Shown here in pieces: positions 32,653 to 41,329 of a DNA stretch of 44,653 bases; position 1 is the first letter of the stretch, and the number at the start of each line of letters is the position of its first letter. Below the pieces are notes generated by a model, which did no database searches, was not told the origin of the DNA, and saw only the letters and a program-made list of their open reading frames with translations. Both the position numbers and the translations under genes were made by a program. This DNA comes from an uncultured Mycoplasmatota bacterium (GTDB taxonomy: Bacteria; Bacillota_I; Bacilli_A; RF39; UBA660): the NCBI GenBank assembly GCA_948434005.1, contig CAOJEH010000005.1, positions 87,372 to 132,024 of the forward strand. Direction: 5' to 3'.

Positions 32653-33837
32653 CTATTTATCACCAGTAGCTACCTTGGCTTTTCTTTCTTTATTGAAAAA
32701 TTCGTTTAAATAGACACTTGGATAACCTACTTTTGCAACACTAAATTTTACTCTACCTATAACTTGTTCTGCTTTAACTTTTTTTGTGTCTGCTGCATTA
32801 TTATTATCACCCTTAGTAGTAATTAAGATAGTACCATTAGAATGTTTTTCAATATTTATAATTCTATGTGCAACAATAGTACCATCTAGTATATATTCAA
32901 TTATATCATACTTTTTTAATTTGTTTAATTCCTTTTTTGATAACTTTTCTACAACAACAACATCACCTCTACTATAAATAGGTTTCATACTATTAGATAA
33001 TATAGCAGTAGGTTTATACTTGAATATACCTGCTACAAAGCAAATACATATAAGTAAAGGAATTATAATATATATCATTTTTATAGTGCTTTTCTTTTTA
33101 AGTCTTCTTTTTGATTCATAATTATTTATTTTATCATCGATATTTTTTACAAATATATAAGTAATTAATGGTAATAGTATTCCTAAAATAGCAGTGTAGT
33201 ACCAATCGAGGTTAGGAATTATTGGAAGGCATATATTTGTTATTTGAAGAGGTAATTTATAAAATAAGTTTCCATAATAGTTACAATTAATAGATAAATA
33301 AGTTAATAGTATATTTGATGTTATGTTTGGTATTGCGATAGAAGATAAATTCTTAAATATAGTTGAATAATTAGAATTAGTAAATATAGATTGAATATTA
33401 ATACCAGCAAATGTAAATAGTATCGTAATTATAATGTAGTTATACATTTTTTTATTACTATTAGTGAGTGCGGTACGAGTATATTCCATAAATATGATAG
33501 GTATTATATAGACATAAGCATTTTTAATGATACCTACTATCGAATTGTTATATACATTTTTGGCATAACCAAGAAATAAACCTAGCGAGAAGTATAATAT
33601 TAAATAAGTTAAAATAATTATAAATATAGTTTGTAATTTAACACTTTTGAATTTAGTTATTTTTATATATTCTTTATTAATATAATAAGATATTATAAAA
33701 AGAATAAGCCAAAAAATAGGATTAATTATATAATTAAATATATTTGTAAAATCTTTATATCCTATAGTATCATTAAAAAAAATATATATAATTAGTAATA
33801 GATATATAATTATTGTTTTGATATTAAATTTTTTCAT
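32653..33837 (-). CDS. SipW-type (ER-type) signal peptidase I with N-terminal multi-TM extension
   Basis: The 394-aa protein carries an ER-type signal peptidase domain in its last ~150 residues: catalytic Ser in I-L-S-N-S-M-K-P near residue 280, a His in place of Lys (I-V-A-H-R-I), and G-D-N-N-N-A-A. ER-type peptidases in Bacillota (SipW) process TasA-like secreted fibres. The first ~235 residues contain about seven hydrophobic segments, an extension not found in B. subtilis SipW (190 aa). ATG 33837 has AAGGTGG upstream. Its partners, the TasA-like and CBM-like proteins, are its likely substrates. Confidence 0.85.
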   Translation of the reverse strand: MKKFNIKTIIIYLLLIIYIFFNDTIGYKDFTNIFNYIINPIFWLILFIISYYINKEYIKITKFKSVKLQTIFIIILTYLILYFSLGLFLGYAKNVYNNSIVGIIKNAYVYIIPIIFMEYTRTALTNSNKKMYNYIIITILFTFAGINIQSIFTNSNYSTIFKNLSSIAIPNITSNILLTYLSINCNYYGNLFYKLPLQITNICLPIIPNLDWYYTAILGILLPLITYIFVKNIDDKINNYESKRRLKKKSTIKMIYIIIPLLICICFVAGIFKYKPTAILSNSMKPIYSRGDVVVVEKLSKKELNKLKKYDIIEYILDGTIVAHRIINIEKHSNGTILITTKGDNNNAADTKKVKAEQVIGRVKFSVAKVGYPSVYLNEFFNKERKAKVATGDK

Positions 33838-33838
33838 A

Positions 33839-34759
33839 TTAACCACCTTGAACTGTAAGATTTGCTTTTACTTCTACTTCATCAACTGTAACTCCACGGA
33901 AACCTACAACTGTTGGGATGTAAGGGCTATCTTCTGGAGTTTTCATGTATATGTTTATTTCAGTATTAGATGATGGAGGAAGTGTTGGAGACCATGCAGG
34001 TGCATGAAGGGTTAGTTCTCCAGTATCACTATTAAATTCATATTCACCACCCCATAAGCTTGAAACTTCTGAACCTATAGGAAAGTTTATTCTTGCTGAC
34101 CAGGAGTTGATTGTAGTAGAATTTGAGGTGTTTGCTACATTAAACACATAAGTTGTTGTTTTGTCCCATCCTCCTGTAACTTTAAGAGTAGGAGTTAAAT
34201 AGTCAACTAATTGAATAGTTGGATCATTTGGATTGATAGGTTCGTCTGGCTTTATTGTTGAGCCGTTATTCCCAAAATCATTAGTTGTATCTGTTATAAA
34301 ATATGCCCCTAAGGCTTTAAAATCATAATCGTTATTATTAGTTTTTATTTGAAAACTAAATGATGCTGTTTTATTATTAGGCGATAGGACTCTATTATTC
34401 ATATTATTTGTAATTGTTAGTACTTCTCCTTCTACGATACATGAATCTGCATCAAAGCAGCCAAATACTTCAGTATCATAAGGAACTTTAATGTAATAAC
34501 GCCATCCTGTTGTTGGTTCTACTCCTGAGTATTCGAAGTTTACTGTATAATGATAAAAGTGTGCTCCTTCTCCACCGTTATTCCATTTAGCAACTAATAT
34601 ATAGTCTGAGTTATAATTATCACTTGATACACCTGTAGTTGCTTTTATAGATAAATCTGTATTAAAAAAAGAATAAGCTGTGCTTATTGTTAACAAGATA
34701 ACGAAATATATAATTCCTATGATAACAAAACTATTTGGCTTATTCTTTTTCCTTTTCAT
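33839..34759 (-). CDS. Secreted protein with tandem CBM2-like beta domains
   Basis: The 306-aa protein has an N-terminal signal/anchor (residues 9-30, ending T-A-Y-S-F-F-N-T-D), similar to SipW-type signal peptides. Two beta-sandwich repeats follow: ~50-165 and ~195-295. The second shows the CBM2-like pattern: N-S-W-S-A-R-I-N-F-P near residue 217, S-L-W-G-G-E-Y, L-H-A-P-A-W-S-P-T-L-P-P near residue 250. A D-S-C pair region in the first repeat (G-C-F-D-A-D-S-C) could form a disulfide. Likely a cell-surface or matrix protein that binds polysaccharide. Lies 16 bp after the TasA-like gene. Confidence 0.75.
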   Translation of the reverse strand: MKRKKNKPNSFVIIGIIYFVILLTISTAYSFFNTDLSIKATTGVSSDNYNSDYILVAKWNNGGEGAHFYHYTVNFEYSGVEPTTGWRYYIKVPYDTEVFGCFDADSCIVEGEVLTITNNMNNRVLSPNNKTASFSFQIKTNNNDYDFKALGAYFITDTTNDFGNNGSTIKPDEPINPNDPTIQLVDYLTPTLKVTGGWDKTTTYVFNVANTSNSTTINSWSARINFPIGSEVSSLWGGEYEFNSDTGELTLHAPAWSPTLPPSSNTEINIYMKTPEDSPYIPTVVGFRGVTVDEVEVKANLTVQGG

Positions 34760-34775
34760 AAAATCACCTATTTGA

Positions 34776-35336
34776 TTAATCTACTTTTTGTTGATAATCT
34801 AAGTATATAGTACCAGTTTTTGATACAGCACCAGTTGGAACTGTAGTAGATGCTTGTGGCCATTCAACTGTTACTCTGAAATAGTTTTTACCAGTTGTAT
34901 TTAATAAATCACCAGTACCAGTAACTACATTACCATTTTCTCCGTCTAATCTAACAGCAGTATACTTAATTTCTTGTGGTGCAGCTGCGTTTAGTTCGTC
35001 AACACCAGTTAATTCTTTAAAAGTAGCATCGATAGTACCTGTATTTTGTACAACAATATCGTATACCATTTTTGAACCTGGCTTTGGTAATTTAACATCA
35101 AATGTAGCAGCAGTACCAGTAGCTGTAGGTGCAGAGTTTTCAACTGCATCAGTACTAGATAAAGTAGTGTTCTTTTCTATTGATAGGAAAGAAATATCCC
35201 AACTAGCGTCTGCTGTAGATGCTGTACCATTAATAGTTAATTGAGTAGCAAGTGCAGCATAACCAACTGTCATTAATGCTATAGTTATTAATAAAGCACC
35301 AATAATAATACCATTTCTTTTACTTTCACTTTTCAT
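34776..35336 (-). CDS. TasA/CalY-like matrix protein
   Basis: The 186-aa protein has a SipW-type signal peptide (R-N-G-I-I-I-G-A-L-L-I-T-I-A-L-M-T-V-G-Y, then A-A-L-A-T-Q) followed by Thr/Ala-rich beta domain: T-I-N-G-T-A-S, W-D-I-S-F, M-V-Y-D-I-V-V-Q-N-T-G-T-I-D-A near the middle and T-G-T-I-Y-L-D-Y at the end. TasA and CalY form extracellular fibres of biofilm matrix; this is shorter than TasA (261 aa) and closer in size to CalY-like and archaeal relatives. It is the first gene of the operon, with AAGGAGG before its ATG, so it is likely the most abundant product. Confidence 0.82.
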   Translation of the reverse strand: MKSESKRNGIIIGALLITIALMTVGYAALATQLTINGTASTADASWDISFLSIEKNTTLSSTDAVENSAPTATGTAATFDVKLPKPGSKMVYDIVVQNTGTIDATFKELTGVDELNAAAPQEIKYTAVRLDGENGNVVTGTGDLLNTTGKNYFRVTVEWPQASTTVPTGAVSKTGTIYLDYQQKVD

Positions 35337-35363
35337 TTATTTTCCTCCTTATATTATAAGTAC

Positions 35364-35392
35364 ATTTTATCATATGGTTTTTTTAGATGCAA
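35364..35392 (-). promoter_or_regulatory. Promoter of the TasA-like operon
   Basis: On the minus strand, TTGCAT (complement of 35387-35392), 17-bp spacer and TAAAAT (complement of 35364-35369), close to the AAGGAGG site. Confidence 0.7.
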
Positions 35393-35482
35393 TATGGTTT
35401 CAATAAGTTGACATTTTTTTCACACCTTTTTGTTTTAGTAGCAAAATTAATATATTCTCATAGTTTATATTGAGGTGATTAT

Positions 35483-35764
35483 ATGAACGAACGTGAAATC
35501 ACAGGGGTTATTGTTGATGCTGGACATGGTGGAGTTGATTCGGGTGCTGTAAATGGAAATATTTATGAGAAAAATTTTAATTTACAGGCCGCTGAGTATA
35601 TATATGATAGGTTAAGAGAGTTAGGTATACCGGCAAAAATGACTAGAGAAGAAGATGTGAATTTACCAAAAAATGAGAGGATAGCAAAGGTAAGAGAACT
35701 ATATCCATTAGATGAGAGTGTGTTATTGATATCTAATCACATGAATGCGGGTGGAGAGACTTAG
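35483..35764 (+). pseudogene. 5' part of an Amidase_3 gene, truncated at the defence island
   Basis: Ninety-three codons encode the N-terminal half of an N-acetylmuramoyl-L-alanine amidase: V-D-A-G-H-G-G-V-D-S-G near residue 11, I-Y-E-K-N-F-N-L (catalytic Glu region), then L-I-S-N-H-M-N-A-G-G where the second zinc ligand lies. It stops at TAG right after A-G-G-E-T. Full proteins need another ~100 residues with a second Glu motif, so this copy is not functional unless completed elsewhere. No signal peptide. The break coincides with the start of the gajA-to-dpnII island, so insertion or deletion here probably cut it. GAGGTGA precedes the ATG. Confidence 0.75.
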
Positions 35765-35928
35765 CTCTTACATGGATTAAATTTATAAGGGTATTAAGAC
35801 GGCTATATTTAAATAAAAATATAGAATAGTATAATTATTGAACAAATTGATAAAATGCTTTAAAATAGTTTTTATTTAAGAAATAAACGCTTGTTTTTTT
35901 TATCACTTCTTAAAGTTATTAAAAATTA

Positions 35929-35937
35929 TGTTATAAT
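35929..35937 (+). promoter_or_regulatory. Extended -10 promoter of gajA
   Basis: TG-T-TATAAT at 35929-35937, directly followed by a short leader and AGAGGTGATGG before the gajA ATG. Confidence 0.6.
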
Positions 35938-35960
35938 ACTATTATAAGAGGTGATGGTGC

Positions 35961-37664
35961 ATGATAATTAGCAGATTAAAAATCAAAAATTATAGAGGAT
36001 TAGATATAAATATTGATACTATAGATAAAGTGTCAATAATGATAGGGCAAAATGATAGCGGGAAAACAAATATATGTTCAGCAATATTAAAAGTATTAGA
36101 TTATAATAAAAGAAGAATTCCTTTTGTTGCTTCCGATTCAACAAACTCAAATAAAGAAAATATTGAAATTGAAATAAAGCTTTTAGCAAATGATTTATCT
36201 AATGAACAATCTGCAATTGTGGGTAATTATATACATATAGATTCTGATGGTAATAAATATATTATTGCAAAGTTAATTTCTGTATATAATAGTGATACTT
36301 TAGAATATGAAGATACATTAATATATGGTGATCCAGATATAGACCCTAAAGAAATTAGAATAAATTCACAGACACAGCTAGATAAAATCCTTTCTATAGT
36401 ATATATTAACCCAGTATATGATATTGAAAATTCAAAAAAAGATTTTTTTAAATTTAAGGAAAGTGATAATAAAGAGAATGGTATATTTTTTAGTGAAAAT
36501 ATTTTAAAAGAAATAACAAACTTAAATAATAGTATACAAGCAGAAGAAATAATAAATGATATTCAAAAAGAAATAAATGAAAAAGGAGAATTTAAAGATT
36601 TATTTGAAGATTTGAATTTTAAAGTTACACCAAGCATAAAAGAGGAAAATATATATAAATCTTTAAGTGTAAATGCTTATGACACTAACGATAATGAATT
36701 TGGAAGTATTGGTGATGGAAAAAGTAAAATATTTTCTATGATATTAAAATCAAAAATATATAAAGAAGATAAACAAAAAATATATATTATTGAAGAACCA
36801 GAAAATCATTTATATGTATTGTTACAAAGAGTATACATTAGTGCATTGCTAAAGATGAATCCAAGTCAACTTATAATTACTACTCATTCACCATATACAA
36901 TTGATTTTGAAAAAGTTAATCAAATAATAAAGATTACATATGATAGAACTAATTTTAAAAGAATTGTAAATAGTTTTGATAACATAGATAATGAAGATTT
37001 TAAAAAATTTGGTTATTTAATTAATATAGAGGTTGCCGAAATGCTATACTACGACAATGTTCTTTTGATTGAGGGTGACTCCGAAAAGTATTTTTATAGT
37101 TTATTGATGACAAAAGACAGTAATTTTTTAAGATTAATAAATGAAAAAAGATTTGGAATTTATTCGGTTGACGGTATTGCATTTAAAACAATAAAAGTGC
37201 TTTTAGAAAAACTAGGTATAAAGGTTTATATTAAAACAGATAACGATATTTTCAAAGTTCCACATGTTGATGAATATAGATATGCTGGTTTAGAAAGGTG
37301 TATTGAGTATTTGTCGGAAGAAGCAAAGGAAAACTTAAAAAAACTTTTGGATATAAAAGAATTAGAATTTAGATTTAAAAATAAAGATACTAAATTACAA
37401 AACATTGAAAGTAAGATAGAAGAAATATGTTCGTTATTATTTAAAAATAATATATTATTTTCTAAGCATAACGAAGGTTTTGAAAAGGATTTTATTGACT
37501 ATATAAGATCAAATCCAAACAACAATATTACTGATGATGCTATTTCTTACTTAAAACAAGCAAAACTTAAAAATTTACATTCATTTATAAACGATTATGG
37601 TATAGATATAAAAATCTGTAAATCAAATGAAGATTCAATATTAGTGAGTTTTTTGTATGAATAA
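35961..37664 (+). CDS. gajA: Gabija defence protein GajA (OLD-family ATPase-TOPRIM nuclease)
   Basis: The 567-aa protein is an OLD-family nuclease. The N-terminal ABC-type ATPase has Walker A G-Q-N-D-S-G-K-T (29-36), the signature-like G-D-G-K-S-K-I-F and Walker B I-I-E-E-P-E-N-H near residue 278. The C-terminal TOPRIM domain has L-I-E-G-D-S-E-K (Glu ~371) and T-D-N-D (Asp ~427/429), the metal-binding residues of the endonuclease. In Gabija, GajA cuts DNA when nucleotide levels fall during phage infection. Size (B. cereus GajA 578 aa) and adjacency to a UvrD-like helicase make the call strong. It overlaps gajB by 8 bp. Confidence 0.93.
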   Translation: MIISRLKIKNYRGLDINIDTIDKVSIMIGQNDSGKTNICSAILKVLDYNKRRIPFVASDSTNSNKENIEIEIKLLANDLSNEQSAIVGNYIHIDSDGNKYIIAKLISVYNSDTLEYEDTLIYGDPDIDPKEIRINSQTQLDKILSIVYINPVYDIENSKKDFFKFKESDNKENGIFFSENILKEITNLNNSIQAEEIINDIQKEINEKGEFKDLFEDLNFKVTPSIKEENIYKSLSVNAYDTNDNEFGSIGDGKSKIFSMILKSKIYKEDKQKIYIIEEPENHLYVLLQRVYISALLKMNPSQLIITTHSPYTIDFEKVNQIIKITYDRTNFKRIVNSFDNIDNEDFKKFGYLINIEVAEMLYYDNVLLIEGDSEKYFYSLLMTKDSNFLRLINEKRFGIYSVDGIAFKTIKVLLEKLGIKVYIKTDNDIFKVPHVDEYRYAGLERCIEYLSEEAKENLKKLLDIKELEFRFKNKDTKLQNIESKIEEICSLLFKNNILFSKHNEGFEKDFIDYIRSNPNNNITDDAISYLKQAKLKNLHSFINDYGIDIKICKSNEDSILVSFLYE

Positions 37665-39222
37665 TATTTCAGATGATATAAAGAAAACTTTAGATTTAGA
37701 ACAAGAAGAAATTATAAATGCTAATGACAAATACATTTTTGTATCAGCATGTCCCGGATCTGGGAAAACTTATACTATTGTTAAAAAAATAGAGAAAGAA
37801 TTAAACGAAATTGAAAATTATCAAGGGATAATAGCATGTTCATTTACACGAGAAGCATCTGAAGATTTAAAATCTAGAATAAATACCAAATTGGATATAG
37901 AGAACAGTTTTATAGGAACAATAGATTCATTTGTTAAAGATATTATATGTATGTTTGTAAATAGGACTTTAATTTTGAATAATTTATTTGAAAATCAAGT
38001 TGTTATAGATAAACAAATTATTTTCCCAGAAGAATGCATTAAAATAAATGGTAATTTTATAATAAAAAAGAATGGCAAACCACTTACAATTAATGAATTA
38101 ACAAAATATTATGATCAAAATCAATCATTAAGGACGATTGGAAAAAAATATTCTTATGATTGGTTAGAAAAGTTAAAAGACAATCAATATGAAATATCAT
38201 TCCCATCCTATTTTTTTGCTACAAAGATTATAAAAATGCAAATTTTTCAAGATTGGTTTAATAGCAAATTTACTACTTTATATGTGGATGAAGCACAGGA
38301 TTTGAATTTTTTTCAGCATTATTTTTTTAAAGCAATAAAAGAAAATACTAATATAAATATTGTAATGGTTGGTGATGCCAATCAATCAATATATCAGTTT
38401 AGGGGTGCACGACCAGAGTTATTTAAATCATTAGTGAACTATGGATATAATAAATATAAAATAAGTGTTAGTGTAAGATGCCATCCCAGTATAATTTATT
38501 ATGCAAATAAAATATATGAAATGGATTTACAAAAGAAATACCAAGGAGATTCACATGTTAAAATACTTAGTGAGCTAGACATAAAATTTTTAAAAAAACT
38601 TAAAGGCTCTAGTTTCATTTTGACAGAAAGTAATAAAACTGCACAAGATACATACGAATTGTATAAAGATGATTATGATATTATTTATACTAAAAAAATA
38701 GATTTAGATAATAAAAGGTTTAATGATTATTATGAAAACTCGGATATTATTGATGAATTATTAAAATATTATTTAAACTATAATAATGATTTAGATAAAT
38801 ATAAGTATCCATATGAGAAGATTGAACCGATATTATTGAATTGCAATATTAAAATAAAACAAAGAGAATTCTCTTTAAGAGATCAAAAGGATTTAAAAAA
38901 ATTCTTAAGGAATAGTTGTCCAAAATTAGGAATATTGTTATCTATGGAAACTATAAATGAAATTATAAATAAGTTAGAAGATAAAAAATATAAATACAAT
39001 TATTACATTGTGGAAAAGGAAAATCGCATAATGACAATACATAGTTCTAAAGGGCTCGAGAGCGATAATGTTGTAATTATTTTAGATAATTCTTATAATA
39101 AAATAAATAATGAATTTAAAAACAAACTTTTTGTTGCAATAACAAGGGCAAGGAACAATGTGTATATTTTATCAAAAAATAATGATGGTGTTTTGCAGTT
39201 TATTAATAATTTATTAAATTAA
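37657..39222 (+). CDS. gajB: Gabija defence protein GajB (UvrD-like helicase)
   Basis: The 521-aa superfamily 1A helicase partners GajA. Motifs are Walker A A-C-P-G-S-G-K-T (31-38), Walker B V-D-E-A-Q-D near residue 210, motif III/Q region G-D-A-N-Q-S-I-Y-Q-F-R-G-A around 238-251, S-V-R-C-H-P (motif IV-like), H-S-S-K-G-L-E (motif V) and V-A-I-T-R-A-R-N-N-V-Y-I (motif VI). It is slightly longer than B. cereus GajB (494 aa). Start overlaps gajA, indicating coupled translation and a fixed stoichiometry. Confidence 0.92.
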   Translation: MNNISDDIKKTLDLEQEEIINANDKYIFVSACPGSGKTYTIVKKIEKELNEIENYQGIIACSFTREASEDLKSRINTKLDIENSFIGTIDSFVKDIICMFVNRTLILNNLFENQVVIDKQIIFPEECIKINGNFIIKKNGKPLTINELTKYYDQNQSLRTIGKKYSYDWLEKLKDNQYEISFPSYFFATKIIKMQIFQDWFNSKFTTLYVDEAQDLNFFQHYFFKAIKENTNINIVMVGDANQSIYQFRGARPELFKSLVNYGYNKYKISVSVRCHPSIIYYANKIYEMDLQKKYQGDSHVKILSELDIKFLKKLKGSSFILTESNKTAQDTYELYKDDYDIIYTKKIDLDNKRFNDYYENSDIIDELLKYYLNYNNDLDKYKYPYEKIEPILLNCNIKIKQREFSLRDQKDLKKFLRNSCPKLGILLSMETINEIINKLEDKKYKYNYYIVEKENRIMTIHSSKGLESDNVVIILDNSYNKINNEFKNKLFVAITRARNNVYILSKNNDGVLQFINNLLN

Positions 39223-39268
39223 AATATGATTAATATAAATGCTATGTTAAGTAGAGAAAGGATTAATT

Positions 39269-40117
39269 ATGAGTGAAAAAGAATTAGATTCAAGTGTTAA
39301 TGAATATGAGGAAGAATATAAATCTAATAACTATATAAAACAATTACAATGGGATATGGCTATTGGACTTCAAGCAGTAGATAATTTAAAACCTTCTAAA
39401 TATTTAGAAAAATTATTAGAAGAAAATATAGAAGGTAATTTAACTATAGAAGAAGTAGAAAAAGAGCTAAGAGAATATTACATTGAAAAAGAAAACAAAA
39501 ACGAAATAAATCATAGTGAATTAGAATGTGATTTTGTATCTGCTAGAATAGTTGAATTATTAAATGAAGATAAAATTGAATTGTCGGTTGATTATTTAAA
39601 ATATGTTCATAAGTTTTTGTTTCAAGATGTTTATGAATTTGCTGGTGAGTTTAGAAAAATAGATTTTTCTAAACATGAAAAAATTTTAAATAATGATTCA
39701 GTAGCTTATGGTGATTGTAATACATTAACTGAATCATTAGAATATGATATATCTTTAGAAAAAGAAAAAAATTATAAAGAAATGAATATAGTTGAAGTTA
39801 TCAATAATATAACTAAATTCTCATCTAATATATGGCAAGTACATCCATTTAGAGAAGGTAATACTAGGACAACAGCATTATTTATTGAAAAGTATTTAAT
39901 TAGTTTAGGATATAATGTAGATAATACTTTATTTAAAGATAAATCGGTGTATTTTAGAAATGCATTAGTTAGAAGTAATTATTTTAATAACTATTTAAAT
40001 ATAAAGGAAGATAGCAGTTATTTAGTAAAATTTTATGAAAATTTATTATTAGGAAAAAATAATAATTTACATTCACAAGATTTAATTGTACAAGAATTGT
40101 TTGATAAGAAAGATTAA
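39269..40117 (+). CDS. Fic-domain protein with fused VbhA-like antitoxin region
   Basis: The 282-aa protein carries the Fic core H-P-F-R-E-G-N-T-R (192-200), the AMP-transferase motif, with E replacing the usual D/E position correctly. The N-terminal ~80 residues resemble the VbhA-type inhibitory module that is usually a separate antitoxin: M-A-I-G-L-Q-A-V-D-N-L-K-P-S-K, followed by N-L-T-I-E-E-V-E-K-E-L. The inhibitory motif S/T-x-x-x-E-G appears as L-Q-A-V-D-N, so Ser is lost and Glu is Asp. The protein may thus be a regulated or partly released AMPylating toxin. AAAGGA precedes the ATG. It lies 46 bp after gajB and ends in its own terminator. Confidence 0.85.
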   Translation: MSEKELDSSVNEYEEEYKSNNYIKQLQWDMAIGLQAVDNLKPSKYLEKLLEENIEGNLTIEEVEKELREYYIEKENKNEINHSELECDFVSARIVELLNEDKIELSVDYLKYVHKFLFQDVYEFAGEFRKIDFSKHEKILNNDSVAYGDCNTLTESLEYDISLEKEKNYKEMNIVEVINNITKFSSNIWQVHPFREGNTRTTALFIEKYLISLGYNVDNTLFKDKSVYFRNALVRSNYFNNYLNIKEDSSYLVKFYENLLLGKNNNLHSQDLIVQELFDKKD

Positions 40118-40131
40118 TTTCTTTCTTTTTT
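40106..40131 (+). terminator. Terminator after fic gene
   Basis: AAGAAAG (40106-40112) and CTTTCTT (40121-40127) with T run, overlapping the fic stop codon. Confidence 0.7.
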
Positions 40132-40162
40132 ATTGAAATATAATAGAATATACTGGCTCATA

Positions 40163-40171
40163 TGGTATAAT
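40163..40171 (+). promoter_or_regulatory. Extended -10 of the DpnII-type operon
   Basis: TG-G-TATAAT at 40163-40171, 34 bp before the small membrane protein start. A consensus -35 is absent. Confidence 0.55.
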
Positions 40172-40205
40172 TATATATGTAAGAACAGACTTTAGGAGGT
40201 TGAAT

Positions 40206-40499
40206 ATGTATCAAATTGTGAGCTTAATTAGTTTTTTAGTAAGAGCATGGCTTTGTTATAATTCAATAGATAATATTCCTATACTAGAAAATCCTATTGC
40301 AAATAACATATTACTGGAAGTGGTATCTTTATATACTATTTTAATGTTGATAAGTAGGGCTATAGTTGGAACTTTTTATAAAAGAGGAGAAGCACCTGTT
40401 TTTGGTGCAATAGCATATTTTTTTGTTTATTTAGTAAATTTAGGAATTATGTATGGAATAATGTTTGCATTAACAAAGATAGGTATTTTGCCTATATAG
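40206..40499 (+). CDS. Small multi-TM membrane protein, 97 aa
   Basis: I do not recognise the family. About three hydrophobic stretches are visible: residues 4-18, 35-55 and 66-90, separated by short polar turns with R-A-I-V-G-T-F-Y-K-R-G-E. ATG 40206 is preferred over the upstream TTG because AGGAGG (40194-40199) is 6 bp upstream. It is the first gene of a five-gene operon with dpnM, dpnA and dpnB (the next gene starts 11 bp later). It could be a membrane effector or sensor in the defence operon. Confidence 0.7.
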   Translation: MYQIVSLISFLVRAWLCYNSIDNIPILENPIANNILLEVVSLYTILMLISRAIVGTFYKRGEAPVFGAIAYFFVYLVNLGIMYGIMFALTKIGILPI

Positions 40500-40510
40500 G
40501 AGGTTTTAAA

Positions 40511-41317
40511 ATGTTAAATGAATTTAATATAAAAATTTTTGATTTTATTTTTTCCACTAATATTGGATTGAAGGGTGGTTATTTAGATAATAGTAATGAA
40601 AATTGCTTGTATTCACAACTTAGGGATTTAATTAAAGATGTTTGTGAAGAATATGATTTTTGGGATGAATATAAGAGTTACTTTAATGATAATTGTGTTA
40701 TTGATGCAAGTACATTAGATGGTAGACATTATATTTATAACGAATTTCCAAGGATGAAATTAAATACCAAAAAGATGTATCTTAATTATAAATTAGAGGA
40801 AGTAAAAAAAATTATTGACAATAATGGCGATTTTTCGAAAGAAAAATTTGAAATAATTACTGAAAATATAATCAATGTTGGCAAAAAAGAAATATTAGAT
40901 TATTGCCAGGAAATAGGAATAATTGAATATATTGGTAAAGTTTTTATATCAGCTGATAATTTCCCAGCCATTGCAATTATATATGATAATATTAGGGCAG
41001 TACTTTATACTGAAGAAGAGGTGCAATCTTTAATAGCTGAAAATATTATACTGGTTAGTGGCAATGGAAATAATATTGGAAATATTGAACAAAATGCTAA
41101 TTCAAAAAATAGTGATGATAAATTGTTTGATTTAGTATTAAACAAATTGGATTTATTGGAAAAAGAAGGAATATCTAAAAGTGATTTAAAATTATTAGAA
41201 AAAGCATGCAAGAGTAAAAACAAAGTAAAAGTAGTTAACTTTTTAAAAGATGTTGCAACAGGAACTATAAGCAGTGTTGTAGCTACAGGAATACTTTATT
41301 CTTTAGGAATTCATTAG
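40511..41317 (+). CDS. Unrecognised protein with Abi-effector-like C-terminus, 268 aa
   Basis: The N-terminal ~190 residues are a soluble alpha-helical domain I cannot name. A spacer with G-N-G-N-N-I-G-N-I-E-Q-N-A-N follows at residues ~190-203, then a short helical segment (G-I-S-K-S-D-L-K-L-L-E-K) and a C-terminal hydrophobic helix F-L-K-D-V-A-T-G-T-I-S-S-V-V-A-T-G-I. This tail (Asn-rich spacer, S-x-x-D-x-x-L-x-x-A helix, then membrane-active helix) resembles the C-terminal effector region of AbiTii-like proteins, which I infer may insert in the membrane. It is 12 bp before dpnM and 11 bp after the membrane protein, so the pair may act together. Homology is tentative. Confidence 0.55.
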   Translation: MLNEFNIKIFDFIFSTNIGLKGGYLDNSNENCLYSQLRDLIKDVCEEYDFWDEYKSYFNDNCVIDASTLDGRHYIYNEFPRMKLNTKKMYLNYKLEEVKKIIDNNGDFSKEKFEIITENIINVGKKEILDYCQEIGIIEYIGKVFISADNFPAIAIIYDNIRAVLYTEEEVQSLIAENIILVSGNGNNIGNIEQNANSKNSDDKLFDLVLNKLDLLEKEGISKSDLKLLEKACKSKNKVKVVNFLKDVATGTISSVVATGILYSLGIH

Positions 41318-41329
41318 GTAGGTGTTAAT

